A stretch of DNA of 64,000 nt from Streptomyces sp. GESEQ-4 (lineage in GTDB: Bacteria; Actinomycetota; Actinomycetes; Streptomycetales; Streptomycetaceae): positions 62,001-126,000 of the forward strand of contig NZ_JAFFSU010000002.1 in the NCBI RefSeq assembly GCF_017948455.1, read 5' to 3'. Positions 15,651 through 23,759 of the stretch are shown one piece after another. Under the pieces are notes generated by a model that was not told where the DNA came from, ran no database searches, and worked only from the letters and a program-made list of their open reading frames with translations. The first letter of the stretch is position 1, and each line of letters opens with the position of its first letter. The position numbers and the translations under genes were made by a program.

Positions 15651-16552
15651 AGGTCGGCTGCATCGGACTCGGTGACATCGCGGAGAAGGCGTACCTGCCG
15701 GTGCTGGCGACGCAGCCGGACGTCGAACTGCACCTCCAGACCCGCACACCCGCGACGCTCGACCGCGTCGCCGACACGCTCCACCTCCCCGGCACCCGGC
15801 GCCACCGGGACCTCGACGCGCTCCTCGCCCAGGACCTCGACGCCGCGTTCGTGCACGCGCCCACCGTCGTGCACCCGGAGATCGTGGCCCGGCTGCTGGA
15901 GGCGGGCGTACCGACGTACGTCGACAAGCCGCTGGCGTACGAACTCGCCGACTCCGAGCGGCTGGTGGCGCTCGCGGAGCAGCGGGGCGTGTCGCTGGCC
16001 GTCGGGTTCAACCGGCGGTACGCGCCCGGGTATGTGCAGTGCGCCGATCATCCGCGCGAGCTGATCCTGATGCAGAAGAACCGGATCGGGCTGCCGGAGG
16101 AGCCGCGCGCGATGGTCCTCGACGACTTCATCCATGTCGTGGACACACTCCGCTTCCTGGTGCCGGGCCCGGTCGACGACGTGACCGTGCGCGCCCGCAC
16201 CGAGGGCGGCCTGCTGCACCACGTCGTGCTCCAGCTCGCCGGGGACGGCTTCACCGCGCTCGGTGTGATGAACCGGCTCAGCGGCTCGGCCGAGGAGATC
16301 CTGGAGGTGTCCGGACAGGACACCAAGCGTCAGGTGGTCAATCTCGCCGAGGTGATCGACCACAAGGGGCAGCCGACGGTGCGGCGGCGCGGGGACTGGG
16401 TGCCGGTGTCCCGGCAGCGCGGCATCGAGCAGGCCGCGGGTGCCTTCCTCGACGCGGTGCGGGCGGGCAAGGTGCTCAGTGCCCGTGACGCGCTGGCCAC
16501 CCACGAACTGTGCGAGCGGGTTGTACAGGCGGTCGAGGAGCGTGCCGCCTGA
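15647..16552 (+). CDS. Gfo/Idh/MocA-family oxidoreductase
   Basis: A 301-residue NAD(P)-dependent dehydrogenase-like protein: VGCIGLGDIAEKAYLPVLAT nucleotide loop, YVDKPLAYELADSE with the conserved Lys-Pro, and GFNRRYAPGY. These enzymes usually act on sugars, inositols or biliverdin-like substrates. The GTG start overlaps the monooxygenase stop, so the two are translationally coupled and share TetR control. The last 77 bases overlap the convergent lnt gene on the other strand. The pairing with a monooxygenase hints at detoxification of an aromatic glycoside-like compound, but that is a guess. Confidence 0.9.
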   Translation: MKVGCIGLGDIAEKAYLPVLATQPDVELHLQTRTPATLDRVADTLHLPGTRRHRDLDALLAQDLDAAFVHAPTVVHPEIVARLLEAGVPTYVDKPLAYELADSERLVALAEQRGVSLAVGFNRRYAPGYVQCADHPRELILMQKNRIGLPEEPRAMVLDDFIHVVDTLRFLVPGPVDDVTVRARTEGGLLHHVVLQLAGDGFTALGVMNRLSGSAEEILEVSGQDTKRQVVNLAEVIDHKGQPTVRRRGDWVPVSRQRGIEQAAGAFLDAVRAGKVLSARDALATHELCERVVQAVEERAA

Positions 16553-18041
16553 ACCGCAGCGTCCGTAGGCCCTCTACGGCGCACCACGCGGCCATGATCA
16601 GCAGCGCGGCCCGCACCACCCAGTCGCCGAAGCGGACGTACGGCGTGACACCGTGGGACAGCGGCACGTCGTAGACCTGCGAGGCGCTCTCGCTCGTACC
16701 GAGCCACTGGCCCACCCGCTCTCCGTCGGGCCCGTGGACCGCGGAGACGCCGGTCAGTGTGGCGTGCACCATCGGGCGGCCGGTCTCGGCGGCACGCAGC
16801 GCGGCGAGCGAGGCATGCTGCTCGGGGGCCCAGCTCTGCTGGAACGTCGAGGTCGCCGACTGCGCGATCAGTACGTCGGCGCCGTCGTCGGCGAGATTGC
16901 GGCTCATGTCGGGAAACGCGGACTCGAAGCACACCATCGGCCCGACCCGCAGCCCCTGGCCGACATCCATGACGACCTGCCCGGTGCCGCGCCTGCGGTC
17001 CTCGCCCGCCGCCTCGCCGACGGAGGTCGCCCAGCCGAGGACCGAGCGGAACGGGACGTATTCGCCGAAGGGGACGAGCCGCATCTTGTCGTAGCGGGTG
17101 CCGGTGTAGCCGTTCGGGCCGATGAGCACCGAGCTCTTGTAGATGCCGGGCCGGTCGGATCGCCGGGCGTCCACGTTGACGAGGATGTCCGTCCCCGTCT
17201 CACGGGACAGCGCGGCGATCCGCCGCTCAAGGTCGGGCCGCCTGCCCAGGTCGTAGCCGACGCTGCTCTCGCCCCAGACGATCAGATCGAGGTCCTGCCC
17301 GGCCAGTTCGCGGGTGAGCTGCTCCTCGCGGGTGAAGCGGTTGTCGGGGCCGGCGACGACGCCCGGCTGGACGACGGCGATCCGCATCCGGCCGTCCGTG
17401 TCGGGGCGCGGTGACCACATCCAGACCGCGGAGGTGGCGGTCGCGGTCGCGACGAGCCCGGCGACAGCGGGCACGCGGGACGCGCGTATCACCACGAGCA
17501 CGGCGACCGCGACGTTCACGGCGACCACCAGGAAGCTCAGCAGCCACACTCCGCCGACCGAGGCGAGCCGCAGCGCGGGTTCGACCTGCCACTGGCTGGA
17601 GCCGATCATGCCCCACGGCCCGCCCAGCCCCTGCCAGGACCGCACCAGCTCCACCATCAGCCAGCCGGCCGGCAGCACGGCGAGCGCGGCGGCGATCCGG
17701 CCCGCGGACGGCACCCCGGCGAGGAAATGCCGTACCAGCCACCCCCAGGGGGCCCAAAGAGCGCCGAGCAGCCCCGCGAGCACGAAGGTGAAGACGTGCA
17801 GGTTCGGCAGCAGCCAGTGGTGCATCGCCACCATGAACCCGAAGCCGCCGCTCCAGCCGTCGTACAGCGCCCGTTTCCCGGTCGGCGCGGAGCGGATCAG
17901 CGCGATCCAGGGGACCAGGGCGACGTAGGCGAACCACCACAGCGACGGCGCGGGGAACGCGAGCACGGGCAGGACGCCGGCCAGGGCGGCGAGCGCGGAC
18001 CGGCGCCATGGGGAGGTGAGCCACTGCCCGAACGACTTCAT
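16476..18041 (-). CDS. lnt: Apolipoprotein N-acyltransferase
   Basis: A 521-residue membrane enzyme that N-acylates the lipid-modified Cys of lipoproteins. The N-terminal part has about six to eight transmembrane helices. The periplasmic nitrilase-like domain carries IVWGESSVGYD (catalytic Glu), YDKMRLVPFGEYVPF (Lys), and VGPMVCFESAFPD (Cys). A further helix and an Arg/Pro-rich tail follow. The ATG at 18041 has GGGAGG upstream. An upstream in-frame ATG gives an unlikely arginine-rich extension. The 3' end overlaps the Gfo/Idh gene by 77 bases antisense. It would serve the lipoproteins of this region among others. Confidence 0.93.
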   Translation of the reverse strand: MKSFGQWLTSPWRRSALAALAGVLPVLAFPAPSLWWFAYVALVPWIALIRSAPTGKRALYDGWSGGFGFMVAMHHWLLPNLHVFTFVLAGLLGALWAPWGWLVRHFLAGVPSAGRIAAALAVLPAGWLMVELVRSWQGLGGPWGMIGSSQWQVEPALRLASVGGVWLLSFLVVAVNVAVAVLVVIRASRVPAVAGLVATATATSAVWMWSPRPDTDGRMRIAVVQPGVVAGPDNRFTREEQLTRELAGQDLDLIVWGESSVGYDLGRRPDLERRIAALSRETGTDILVNVDARRSDRPGIYKSSVLIGPNGYTGTRYDKMRLVPFGEYVPFRSVLGWATSVGEAAGEDRRRGTGQVVMDVGQGLRVGPMVCFESAFPDMSRNLADDGADVLIAQSATSTFQQSWAPEQHASLAALRAAETGRPMVHATLTGVSAVHGPDGERVGQWLGTSESASQVYDVPLSHGVTPYVRFGDWVVRAALLIMAAWCAVEGLRTLRFRRHAPRPPVQPARTVRGWPARHGH

Positions 18042-18132
18042 ACGGCGCCTCCCAGACCGGTTTCCCTCCAGTGTGCGCGCCCGGATGATCGCGGGACAGA
18101 CGGCATCGGCCGACTTGATCACGCCGGGGCGG

Positions 18133-18660
18133 TCAGGGGCGTCGGCTATCGGTCGCGTCGGCCCGATCAGGGCCTGGGCCGCCGGTCGGCATGCGGCGCC
18201 ACTTCTCCTGCACCACGACCTCGCGCAGCCGCCAGCCGTCGTACGTACGCGTCAAGGAGAAGGCGTAACGGCCGCCGCACAGGAAGTCCGGAGCGGCCGA
18301 TCCACCGTCGTCACCGGCGAACCGCATCGGATTCACATAGTCGGCCTGCACCCGTGCGGTGTCGCCGGTGTCCTGCTCCAGGGTCCCGAACCGCACCTGG
18401 CGGTTGACGATCAGATGCTGCCGCATGGGGAACAGCCGCATAGTCTCCGCGAGCCACTCGGCGATCTTCCCGGCGTCTCCCTCGATCCCGCCGGCCGAGC
18501 GGTAGTCCGCCCGCCCGTCCGCCGTGAACAACTGCCGGTACGCCTCCCAGTCGCCGTCGTCCACGGCCACCGCATAGTCGGTGATCACTCCGTCGACCGC
18601 CAGCCGGTCCATCACGGCGGCAAGCTCCACACGCTGCGTCATCGGCTCAGTTTTGGGCAT
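18133..18660 (-). CDS. SnoaL/NTF2-like protein
   Basis: A 175-residue protein with the NTF2-like fold of the SnoaL_4 type. It has AVMDRLAVDGVITDYAVAVD, then DWEAYRQLFTADGRADYRSA, RQHLIVNRQVRF, and the closing sheet YAFSLTRTYDGWRLREVVVQ. Members include steroid isomerase-like and ring-hydroxylating small-subunit-like proteins. No catalytic claim can be made. ATG 18660 is used. ATG 18642 (MTQRVEL) is equally possible. It stands alone between lnt and an SDR gene. Confidence 0.85.
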   Translation of the reverse strand: MPKTEPMTQRVELAAVMDRLAVDGVITDYAVAVDDGDWEAYRQLFTADGRADYRSAGGIEGDAGKIAEWLAETMRLFPMRQHLIVNRQVRFGTLEQDTGDTARVQADYVNPMRFAGDDGGSAAPDFLCGGRYAFSLTRTYDGWRLREVVVQEKWRRMPTGGPGPDRADATDSRRP

Positions 18661-18790
18661 GTGACCGGCCGAGCCAAGGGGTACGCGGCGATATTCGAGG
18701 GCCGTTCACCAGGGGGACCGTACGAGAGGCCCCACCCCCTCTGCGAAGCTGGGGCGATCTTCATGCCGTCAGCGAGCCAGGAGGTACCGA

Positions 18791-19531
18791 ATGAGCCGTC
18801 CCGTCACCGTGGTCACCGGCGGCAGCCGGGGCATCGGCGCCGCGACCTGTCTGCGGCTCGCGGCGGAGGGGCACGACGTCGTGGTGGGGTACGTCCGGGA
18901 CGCCGAGGCCGCCGAGGCGGTGGCCGACGGGGTGCGGAAGGCCGGCGGGCGGTCGGTGCCGGTGCGGGTGGACACATCGGTCGAGGCGGATGTGGCGCGG
19001 CTGTTCGAGGTGGCCGAGGAGCGACTCGGGCCGGTGACGGGGCTGGTGAACAACGCCGCGGTGACCGGCCTGCTGGGGCGGCTCGCGGACACGGACCCCG
19101 CGGTCCTGCGGCGGGTCGTCGACGTCAACCTGCTGGGCGCGCTGCTGTGTTCGCGCCGGGCGGCACAGCTGATGACGGCGCGGGGGAGCGGCGTGATCGT
19201 GAACGTCTCGTCGGCCGCGGCGACCCTCGGCAGCCCCGGCGAGTATGTGCACTACGCGGCGACCAAGGCGGCCGTGGACGCGCTGACCTTGGGTCTGGCC
19301 AAGGAACTCGGACCTGACGGCATCCGCGTCAACGCCGTGGCCCCCGGCGTGATCGACACGGAGATACACGCGGCCATGGGCGACCCGGATCGCGCCCGGC
19401 GCGCGGCTGACAGGATCCCGCTGCGCCGTCCGGGACAGGCCGAGGAGATCGCGGCGGCGGTGGCGTGGCTGATGTCACCGGACGCGTCCTATGCGACGGG
19501 GGCGGTGCTGCGGGTCTCGGGCGGAATATGA
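18791..19531 (+). CDS. SDR-family oxidoreductase (FabG/glucose dehydrogenase-like)
   Basis: A 246-residue classical SDR: VVTGGSRGIGAATCLRLAAE, NNAAVTG, catalytic Ser in NVSSAAATLGSPGEY, YAATK, and C-terminal YATGAVLRVSGGI. An excellent AGGAGGT lies five bases before the ATG. Some homologues are annotated glucose 1-dehydrogenase, but specificity cannot be told from these motifs. Transcribed alone. Confidence 0.9.
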   Translation: MSRPVTVVTGGSRGIGAATCLRLAAEGHDVVVGYVRDAEAAEAVADGVRKAGGRSVPVRVDTSVEADVARLFEVAEERLGPVTGLVNNAAVTGLLGRLADTDPAVLRRVVDVNLLGALLCSRRAAQLMTARGSGVIVNVSSAAATLGSPGEYVHYAATKAAVDALTLGLAKELGPDGIRVNAVAPGVIDTEIHAAMGDPDRARRAADRIPLRRPGQAEEIAAAVAWLMSPDASYATGAVLRVSGGI

Positions 19532-19551
19532 CCTGCCGGTTCGCCGAACGC

Positions 19552-19731
19552 TCAGGCCGCCTCGATCACATCGCCACGGATCGCGGCCGCCCACTCGACC
19601 ACCAACAGCTCGTATTCCGCGCGCTCCTCGGCCGACAGCGAGCCGCCCGCGCGCATCCACAGCGCGCGGATCTGCTCATTCACCTCGGCGGCAGACCGTA
19701 AGGAACCAGAGGACACGGATTCGCGGGGCAT
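19552..19731 (-). CDS. Small conserved hypothetical, candidate DNA-damage-inducible gene
   Basis: A 59-residue helical protein (SAAEVNEQIRALWMRAGGSL, SAEERAEYELLVVEWAAAI). No known domain is recognised. A PafBC-type promoter at 19739-19761 places the transcription start at about 19732, so ATG 19731 would be leaderless. A GTG at 19761 lies inside the promoter motif and is rejected. The charged two-helix build suggests a small binding protein. Its regulon context is the main clue. Confidence 0.7.
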   Translation of the reverse strand: MPRESVSSGSLRSAAEVNEQIRALWMRAGGSLSAEERAEYELLVVEWAAAIRGDVIEAA

Positions 19732-19738
19732 GCGGGCA

Positions 19739-19761
19739 AGCCTAGGGGCAAGCACTGACAC
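19739..19761 (-). promoter_or_regulatory. PafBC-type DNA-damage promoter, leaderless
   Basis: On the minus strand GTGTCAGTG, eight bases, then TAGGCT. Core TGTCAGTG and N8 spacing match the damage consensus. The -10 box ends eight bases before the ATG at 19731, so the mRNA is predicted to be leaderless. Confidence 0.72.
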
Positions 19762-19818
19762 TGCGCTACCGGGTCGCTACTCATTCCGTATGGGCTTGGT
19801 CACGGGTACGGGGCCGGC

Positions 19819-20694
19819 TCAGCCCGCCGACTCCGCCGCGTGCGGGCTCAGGACGCCCGCCGTCACGAGTATGACGATCACGATGCCGAGCGCTATGCGG
19901 TACCAGACGAACGGCATGAAGCTCTTGGTCGAGATGAACTTCATGAACCAGGCGATGACGGCATATCCGGTCCCGAACGCGATCACCGTCGCGAAGGCCG
20001 TCGGCCCCCAGGAGACGTGGCCGGTCTCCATCGCGTCCTTGAGTTCGAAGAGGCCGGAGGCGAGTACAGCCGGGATGGCGAGCAGGAACGAGTAGCGGGC
20101 CGCGGCCTCGCGCTGATAGCCCATGAAGAGGCCGCCGCTGATCGTCGCGCCGGAGCGGGAGACCCCGGGGATGAGGGCCGCGGCCTGGCAGACGCCGAAG
20201 ATCAGGCCGTCCTTCACGTTCAGGTCCGCGAGTTGCTTGCGCTCCTTGGCGGCGCGATGCCGGCCGCCGCTCTCGTCGCGCGCTGCCAGCCGGTCGGCGA
20301 CGCCGATGACGACGCCGATCACGATCAGCATGGTCGCCGTGATCCGCAGATCGCGGAACGGCCCCTCGATCTGGTCCTTGAGCGTGACGCCGAGCACGCC
20401 GATCGGGATCGAGCCGACGATCACCAGCCAGCCCATCTGCGCGTCGTGATCCTTGCGCATGGCCTTGTCGGTGAGCGATTTCGTCCAGGCCGAGATGATC
20501 CGCCCGATGTCCTTGCGGAAGTAGATCAGCACCGCGGTCTCCGTGCCGATCTGGGTGATCGCGGTGAAGGCCGCGCCCGGGTCCTCCCAGCCCGAGAAGG
20601 CCGCCGTCAGCCGCAGGTGCGCGCTGGAGGAGACAGGCAGAAACTCGGTCAGCCCCTGGACGAGTCCGAGGATGAGGGATTCAAACCAAGACAT
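19819..20694 (-). CDS. uppP: Undecaprenyl-diphosphatase
   Basis: A 291-residue polytopic membrane enzyme of the UppP/BacA family that recycles undecaprenyl pyrophosphate for cell-wall synthesis and gives low-level bacitracin resistance. The first signature is LVQGLTEFLPVSSSAHLRLT (Glu-rich catalytic motif), and the second is CQAAALIPGVSRSGATISGG. About eight membrane helices are visible. A slightly charged loop (RDESGGRHRAAKERKQLADL) sits between the two repeats. The start MSWFESLILGL is typical of the family. Confidence 0.95.
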   Translation of the reverse strand: MSWFESLILGLVQGLTEFLPVSSSAHLRLTAAFSGWEDPGAAFTAITQIGTETAVLIYFRKDIGRIISAWTKSLTDKAMRKDHDAQMGWLVIVGSIPIGVLGVTLKDQIEGPFRDLRITATMLIVIGVVIGVADRLAARDESGGRHRAAKERKQLADLNVKDGLIFGVCQAAALIPGVSRSGATISGGLFMGYQREAAARYSFLLAIPAVLASGLFELKDAMETGHVSWGPTAFATVIAFGTGYAVIAWFMKFISTKSFMPFVWYRIALGIVIVILVTAGVLSPHAAESAG

Positions 20695-20851
20695 GAAGTT
20701 ACGGAGTCCAAGTGCTGGTCGGGCCGGAACGACGGGAGCCCCCAGCCGCCGGTGCGGTGATCACAGTTGTCGGGGGGAAGCGTAGCGTCCCCGGCCGACA
20801 GCCCTGGCACAGGGGCGTCGCAGCCGGGCGGTGGCACCGGGTTCGACGGTG

Positions 20852-20904
20852 TTGACCTGCGATGGGGGCGGCGCTTACGTTGCAGCGGTAGAGAAAGCGC
20901 TTGC
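20852..20904 (+). promoter_or_regulatory. Promoter with LacI-type operator for the Gfo-Idh/PmoA operon
   Basis: TTGACC (20852-20857), 18 bases, TACGTT (20876-20881). The imperfect palindrome GAAAGCGCTTGC (20893-20904) lies just past the expected start point, and its AAGCGCTT core is characteristic of LacI/CcpA-family operators. A repressor bound there would stop elongation of the sugar operon. No lacI-type gene is adjacent. Confidence 0.65.
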
Positions 20905-20987
20905 TGGCTCCCTGGGGAGTCCTGCTCGTCCCCTGAGGAGTGCTGATCGGTTCGATGCCTGCATCCGAGTCCGCGGGAAGTGTGGCG

Positions 20988-22235
20988 ATGGGCCGTCGGC
21001 CGCCTGCGGGCGCGTCGGGGCTGGTCGCGCAGTTCCCCGCGCCCCTTCGGGGCGCTGCTGTACCGCAGTCGACTTCACCGGGCCCGCTTGGTGAGCGCTC
21101 CGCCGCACTCGCCGGCCGGCGTATCAAGGTCGCTGTCGTCGGCACCGGTGCGATCGCTCGTGACTCGCATCTGCCCGCGCTGGCGCGGCTCGCCGAGGAG
21201 GGGGAGGTCGAGGTCGTCGCCGCTGTCGACATCGACGCCGCCTCGGCCGAGGCCTGCTGCGCGGAGAGCGGCATTCCGCACGCGTACACCGACCTGGACC
21301 GGATGCTGGGGGAGCAGCGGCCCGACCTGGTCACCATCTGCACGCCGCCCACGCTCCACCGCGACCAGACCATCACCGCGCTGCGCGCCGGTGCCTGGGT
21401 GTGGTGCGAGAAGCCGCCCGTGCCGACGCTGGCCGACTTCGACGCCGTCGAGGCCGCGGAGGGCGAGGACGGCGGGCCGTATGCCGCCATCGTCTTCCAG
21501 CACCGCTTCGGCTCGGGCTCCCGGCATGTACGACGGCTGCTCGCCGAGCAGGCTCTGGGGCGGCCGCTGGTCGCGCACTGCCAGACCACCTGGTATCGGG
21601 ACACCGCTTACTACGCGGTGCCCTGGCGTGGGCGCTGGCAGACCGAGGGCGGTGGTCCGGCCATGGGGCACGGGATCCATCAGATGGACCTGCTGCTCGA
21701 TCTGCTCGGCCCGTGGAGCGAGGTCCGGGCGATGGCCGGACGGCTGGTGCACGACGTGGAGACGGAGGACGTCTCCACCGCGCTGGTCCGCTTCGAGAAC
21801 GGCGCGTTGGCGACCGTCGTCAACAGCGTTCTGTCGCCCGACGAGGTCAGCCGCATCCGCATCGACTGCGCCCGCGCCACCGTCGAACTCACCCACCTCT
21901 ACGGCCACAGCAACGCCCACTGGCGCATCACCCCGGCGTCCGACGTGCCCGCCGAACTGGCCGCGCGGTGGCAGGACTTCGGTGAGGACGTGCCCAGTTC
22001 GCATCTCGCGCAGCTGAGGGAGCTGGTCGCGAGCATGCGGGCCGGACAGCGACCGCGCAGCAGTGGCGCGGACGGGCGGACGAGCCTGGAGCTGATCGCC
22101 GCGCTCTACAAGTCTGCGTTCACGGACGCGACGGTGAAGGCGGGCGAGATCGGCCCGGGCGACCCGTACTACGCGGCGATGCACGGCGGCGCTCCCGGCT
22201 GGGCCCCCGTCGTCGGCGAGGGGGTCTCGGCGTGA
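20988..22235 (+). CDS. Gfo/Idh/MocA-family oxidoreductase (sugar catabolic)
   Basis: From KVAVVGTGAIARDSHLPALA onward this is a normal Gfo/Idh enzyme with WVWCEKPPVPTLADF (conserved Lys-Pro), AIVFQHRFGSGSRHV and GPAMGHGIHQMDLLLDLLGP. The start is uncertain. ATG 20988 has GGGAAG seven bases ahead but adds about 44 residues, of which roughly 12 translate a dispersed intergenic repeat (21021-21055). No in-frame ATG, GTG or TTG lies between the repeat and the conserved region. A GTG at 21091 is in another frame and would need one indel. It overlaps the PmoA gene by four bases. Probably oxidises a sugar or uronate under LacI-type control. Confidence 0.85.
   Translation: MGRRPPAGASGLVAQFPAPLRGAAVPQSTSPGPLGERSAALAGRRIKVAVVGTGAIARDSHLPALARLAEEGEVEVVAAVDIDAASAEACCAESGIPHAYTDLDRMLGEQRPDLVTICTPPTLHRDQTITALRAGAWVWCEKPPVPTLADFDAVEAAEGEDGGPYAAIVFQHRFGSGSRHVRRLLAEQALGRPLVAHCQTTWYRDTAYYAVPWRGRWQTEGGGPAMGHGIHQMDLLLDLLGPWSEVRAMAGRLVHDVETEDVSTALVRFENGALATVVNSVLSPDEVSRIRIDCARATVELTHLYGHSNAHWRITPASDVPAELAARWQDFGEDVPSSHLAQLRELVASMRAGQRPRSSGADGRTSLELIAALYKSAFTDATVKAGEIGPGDPYYAAMHGGAPGWAPVVGEGVSA
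21021..21055 (+). repeat. Dispersed Streptomyces intergenic repeat with UUCG hairpin
   Basis: CTGGTCGCGCAGTTCCCCGC followed by GCCCCTTCGGGGCGC is the common interspersed element of streptomycetes. GCGCCCC-TTC-GGGGCGC folds as a C(UUCG)G hairpin. Here it lies within the nominal N-terminal coding region of the Gfo/Idh gene. Confidence 0.7.
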
Positions 22236-23158
22236 CCGGGCTGCGCATCACACACGCGTACGGCGACCGCGTCACCGTGACCGAGCCGGTCACCGGTGTG
22301 GAACTGCTCGCCTATGTGTACCGGCCGGAAGCGGCCTGGGAGGCGCCGAGGCCGTACGTCCATCCGCTGCGGACCCTCGCGGGCGACGTCGTCACCGACT
22401 ACCGGCCCAACGACCACCGCTGGCACAAGGGCCTGTCGCTCACGGCCTCGCATCTGTCCGGGGCGAATCTGTGGGGCGGCAACACCTATGTGCACGGACA
22501 CGGGTATCTCGAACTCCCGGAGCGGGTCGGGTCGATGGCGCACGTCGGCTTCGACGAGATCTCCTCGGACGACGATCGGCTCGTCATCGCCGAACGGCTG
22601 ACGTGGCACCCCTACGACGGAGAGCTGTGGGCCGAGGAGGAGCGCCGGATCGAGGTGCACGACGTCGATCCGGGCACGGGGTCCTGGGCGCTGACCTGGA
22701 CGACCGCGGTCACCAACCGGCGCGAGGAGCCGCTGCGGTTCGGCAGCCCGACCACCGCTGGGCGTGAACTGGCCGGCTATACGGGCCTGTTCTGGCGCGG
22801 CCCGCGCGCCTTCCGGGACGGGCGGATCATCGGGCCGGACGGTGAGGGCCCGGAGCTGATGGGCACGCAGGCGCCCTGGCTCGCCCTCTCCGGCGAACAC
22901 GACGGCACCGACGGCCACGCGACCCTCGTCTTCGAGCACGCCCCCGAGAACGACCACCTCGGCGACCGAGGGGCCCACCCCGCCCACTGGTTCGTCCGCA
23001 ACGAACCCTTCGCCGGTGTCGCCCCCTCCTGGGCCTTCTTCGACGAACTGGAACTCGCGCCCGGCGACACCCTCACCCGCCGCTACCGGGTCGTCGTGGC
23101 CGACGGAGCCTGGGAGCGGGACGAGGTCGCCAAGTACCTGGAGGCGCACCCCTGGTGA
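22232..23158 (+). CDS. PmoA-family (DUF6807) protein
   Basis: A 308-residue, beta-rich protein of the family labelled 'methane oxygenase PmoA' in databases, although it is not a methane monooxygenase subunit. Visible segments: YVYRPEAAWEAPRPYVHPLR, DYRPNDHRWHKGLSLTAS with conserved His, LWGGNTYVHGHGYLELP, and PTTAGRELAGYTGLFWRGPR. These proteins habitually sit with Gfo/Idh dehydrogenases in sugar-degradation loci, where they are thought to bind or modify a carbohydrate. GTGA overlap with the upstream gene shows coupling. Confidence 0.85.
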   Translation: MTGLRITHAYGDRVTVTEPVTGVELLAYVYRPEAAWEAPRPYVHPLRTLAGDVVTDYRPNDHRWHKGLSLTASHLSGANLWGGNTYVHGHGYLELPERVGSMAHVGFDEISSDDDRLVIAERLTWHPYDGELWAEEERRIEVHDVDPGTGSWALTWTTAVTNRREEPLRFGSPTTAGRELAGYTGLFWRGPRAFRDGRIIGPDGEGPELMGTQAPWLALSGEHDGTDGHATLVFEHAPENDHLGDRGAHPAHWFVRNEPFAGVAPSWAFFDELELAPGDTLTRRYRVVVADGAWERDEVAKYLEAHPW

Positions 23159-23179
23159 GGACAGCGGCCTGTTGAAGGC

Positions 23180-23650
23180 TTACGCCGCTGTCGGTCCCGA
23201 CACCGTCCAGCCGGGCGTCTGCGGATGGGCCGTCAGGTCCTCGTGGTGCACCGCGCCGGCGCAGGCGGAGCAGGTGACGACGGGGACCAGTTCATTGCCG
23301 CAGATGTGCTCGATCACCATGGGGCGGTCGTCGTCCTCGCGGAGATGGCGGTCGCCCCACGCCATGAGCGTGATCAGGACCGGCTCCAGTTCGAGCCCCG
23401 CCTGCGTCGGCCGGTACTCGAAACGCTGCGGGCGCTCGCTGTAGGCCTGCTTCGTCAGGATCCTGGCGTCCACGAGGCGGCGCAGCCGGGTGGCCAGGAT
23501 GTCGCGCGGGGCGCCGATGTTGCGCACGAGCTGGTCGAAGCGGCCGTTGCCGAGGCACACCTCCCGCAGGACGAGCAGCGAGTACTTCTCACCGACGAGC
23601 GCCAGGGTGTCGGCGATGGAGCAGGGGCGGGCGTCTTTCATGGCGGCCAT
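23180..23650 (-). CDS. HxlR-family transcriptional regulator
   Basis: A 156-residue winged-helix protein of the HxlR family. It starts MKDARPCSIADTLALVGEKY with the conserved N-terminal Cys often used in redox or electrophile sensing. HTH: RFDQLVRNIGAPRDILATRL. Wing: SERPQRFEYRPTQAGLELEP. The C-terminal extension has HICGNELVPVVTCSACAGAV, where three Cys resemble a small zinc site. TAGACT six bases before ATG 23650 suggests a leaderless mRNA. The dyad at 23666-23688 upstream is its probable operator. Divergent from the thiolase gene. Confidence 0.9.
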   Translation of the reverse strand: MAAMKDARPCSIADTLALVGEKYSLLVLREVCLGNGRFDQLVRNIGAPRDILATRLRRLVDARILTKQAYSERPQRFEYRPTQAGLELEPVLITLMAWGDRHLREDDDRPMVIEHICGNELVPVVTCSACAGAVHHEDLTAHPQTPGWTVSGPTAA

Positions 23651-23665
23651 GACGCCAGTCTAGAG

Positions 23666-23688
23666 GAGGGTTTGATTTTCCAACCCTC
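23666..23688. promoter_or_regulatory. HxlR operator dyad
   Basis: GAGGGTT (23666-23672) and AACCCTC (23682-23688), perfect seven-base arms with a nine-base AT-rich centre. It covers the -16 to -38 region of the regulator's own gene and lies in the region shared with the divergent thiolase, so it could repress both. Confidence 0.65.
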
Positions 23689-23759
23689 TGGGCTATGGTG
23701 AGTTTGGATTTCCTACTGACCGGTAGTCATGTAGTTGCTTAGTCGCGGAGGCCCGCACC

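Noticed and set aside
20764..20788. Possible fifth PafBC-type site (TTGTCGGGG ... TAGCGT)
   Set aside because: The core reads GGGG instead of RGTG, spacing is seven not eight, and no start codon follows on that strand at a suitable distance.
23713..23728. CTAC/GTAG dyad before the thiolase
   Set aside because: Only four-base arms with a loose centre. The longer GAGGGTT dyad nearby is a far better operator candidate.
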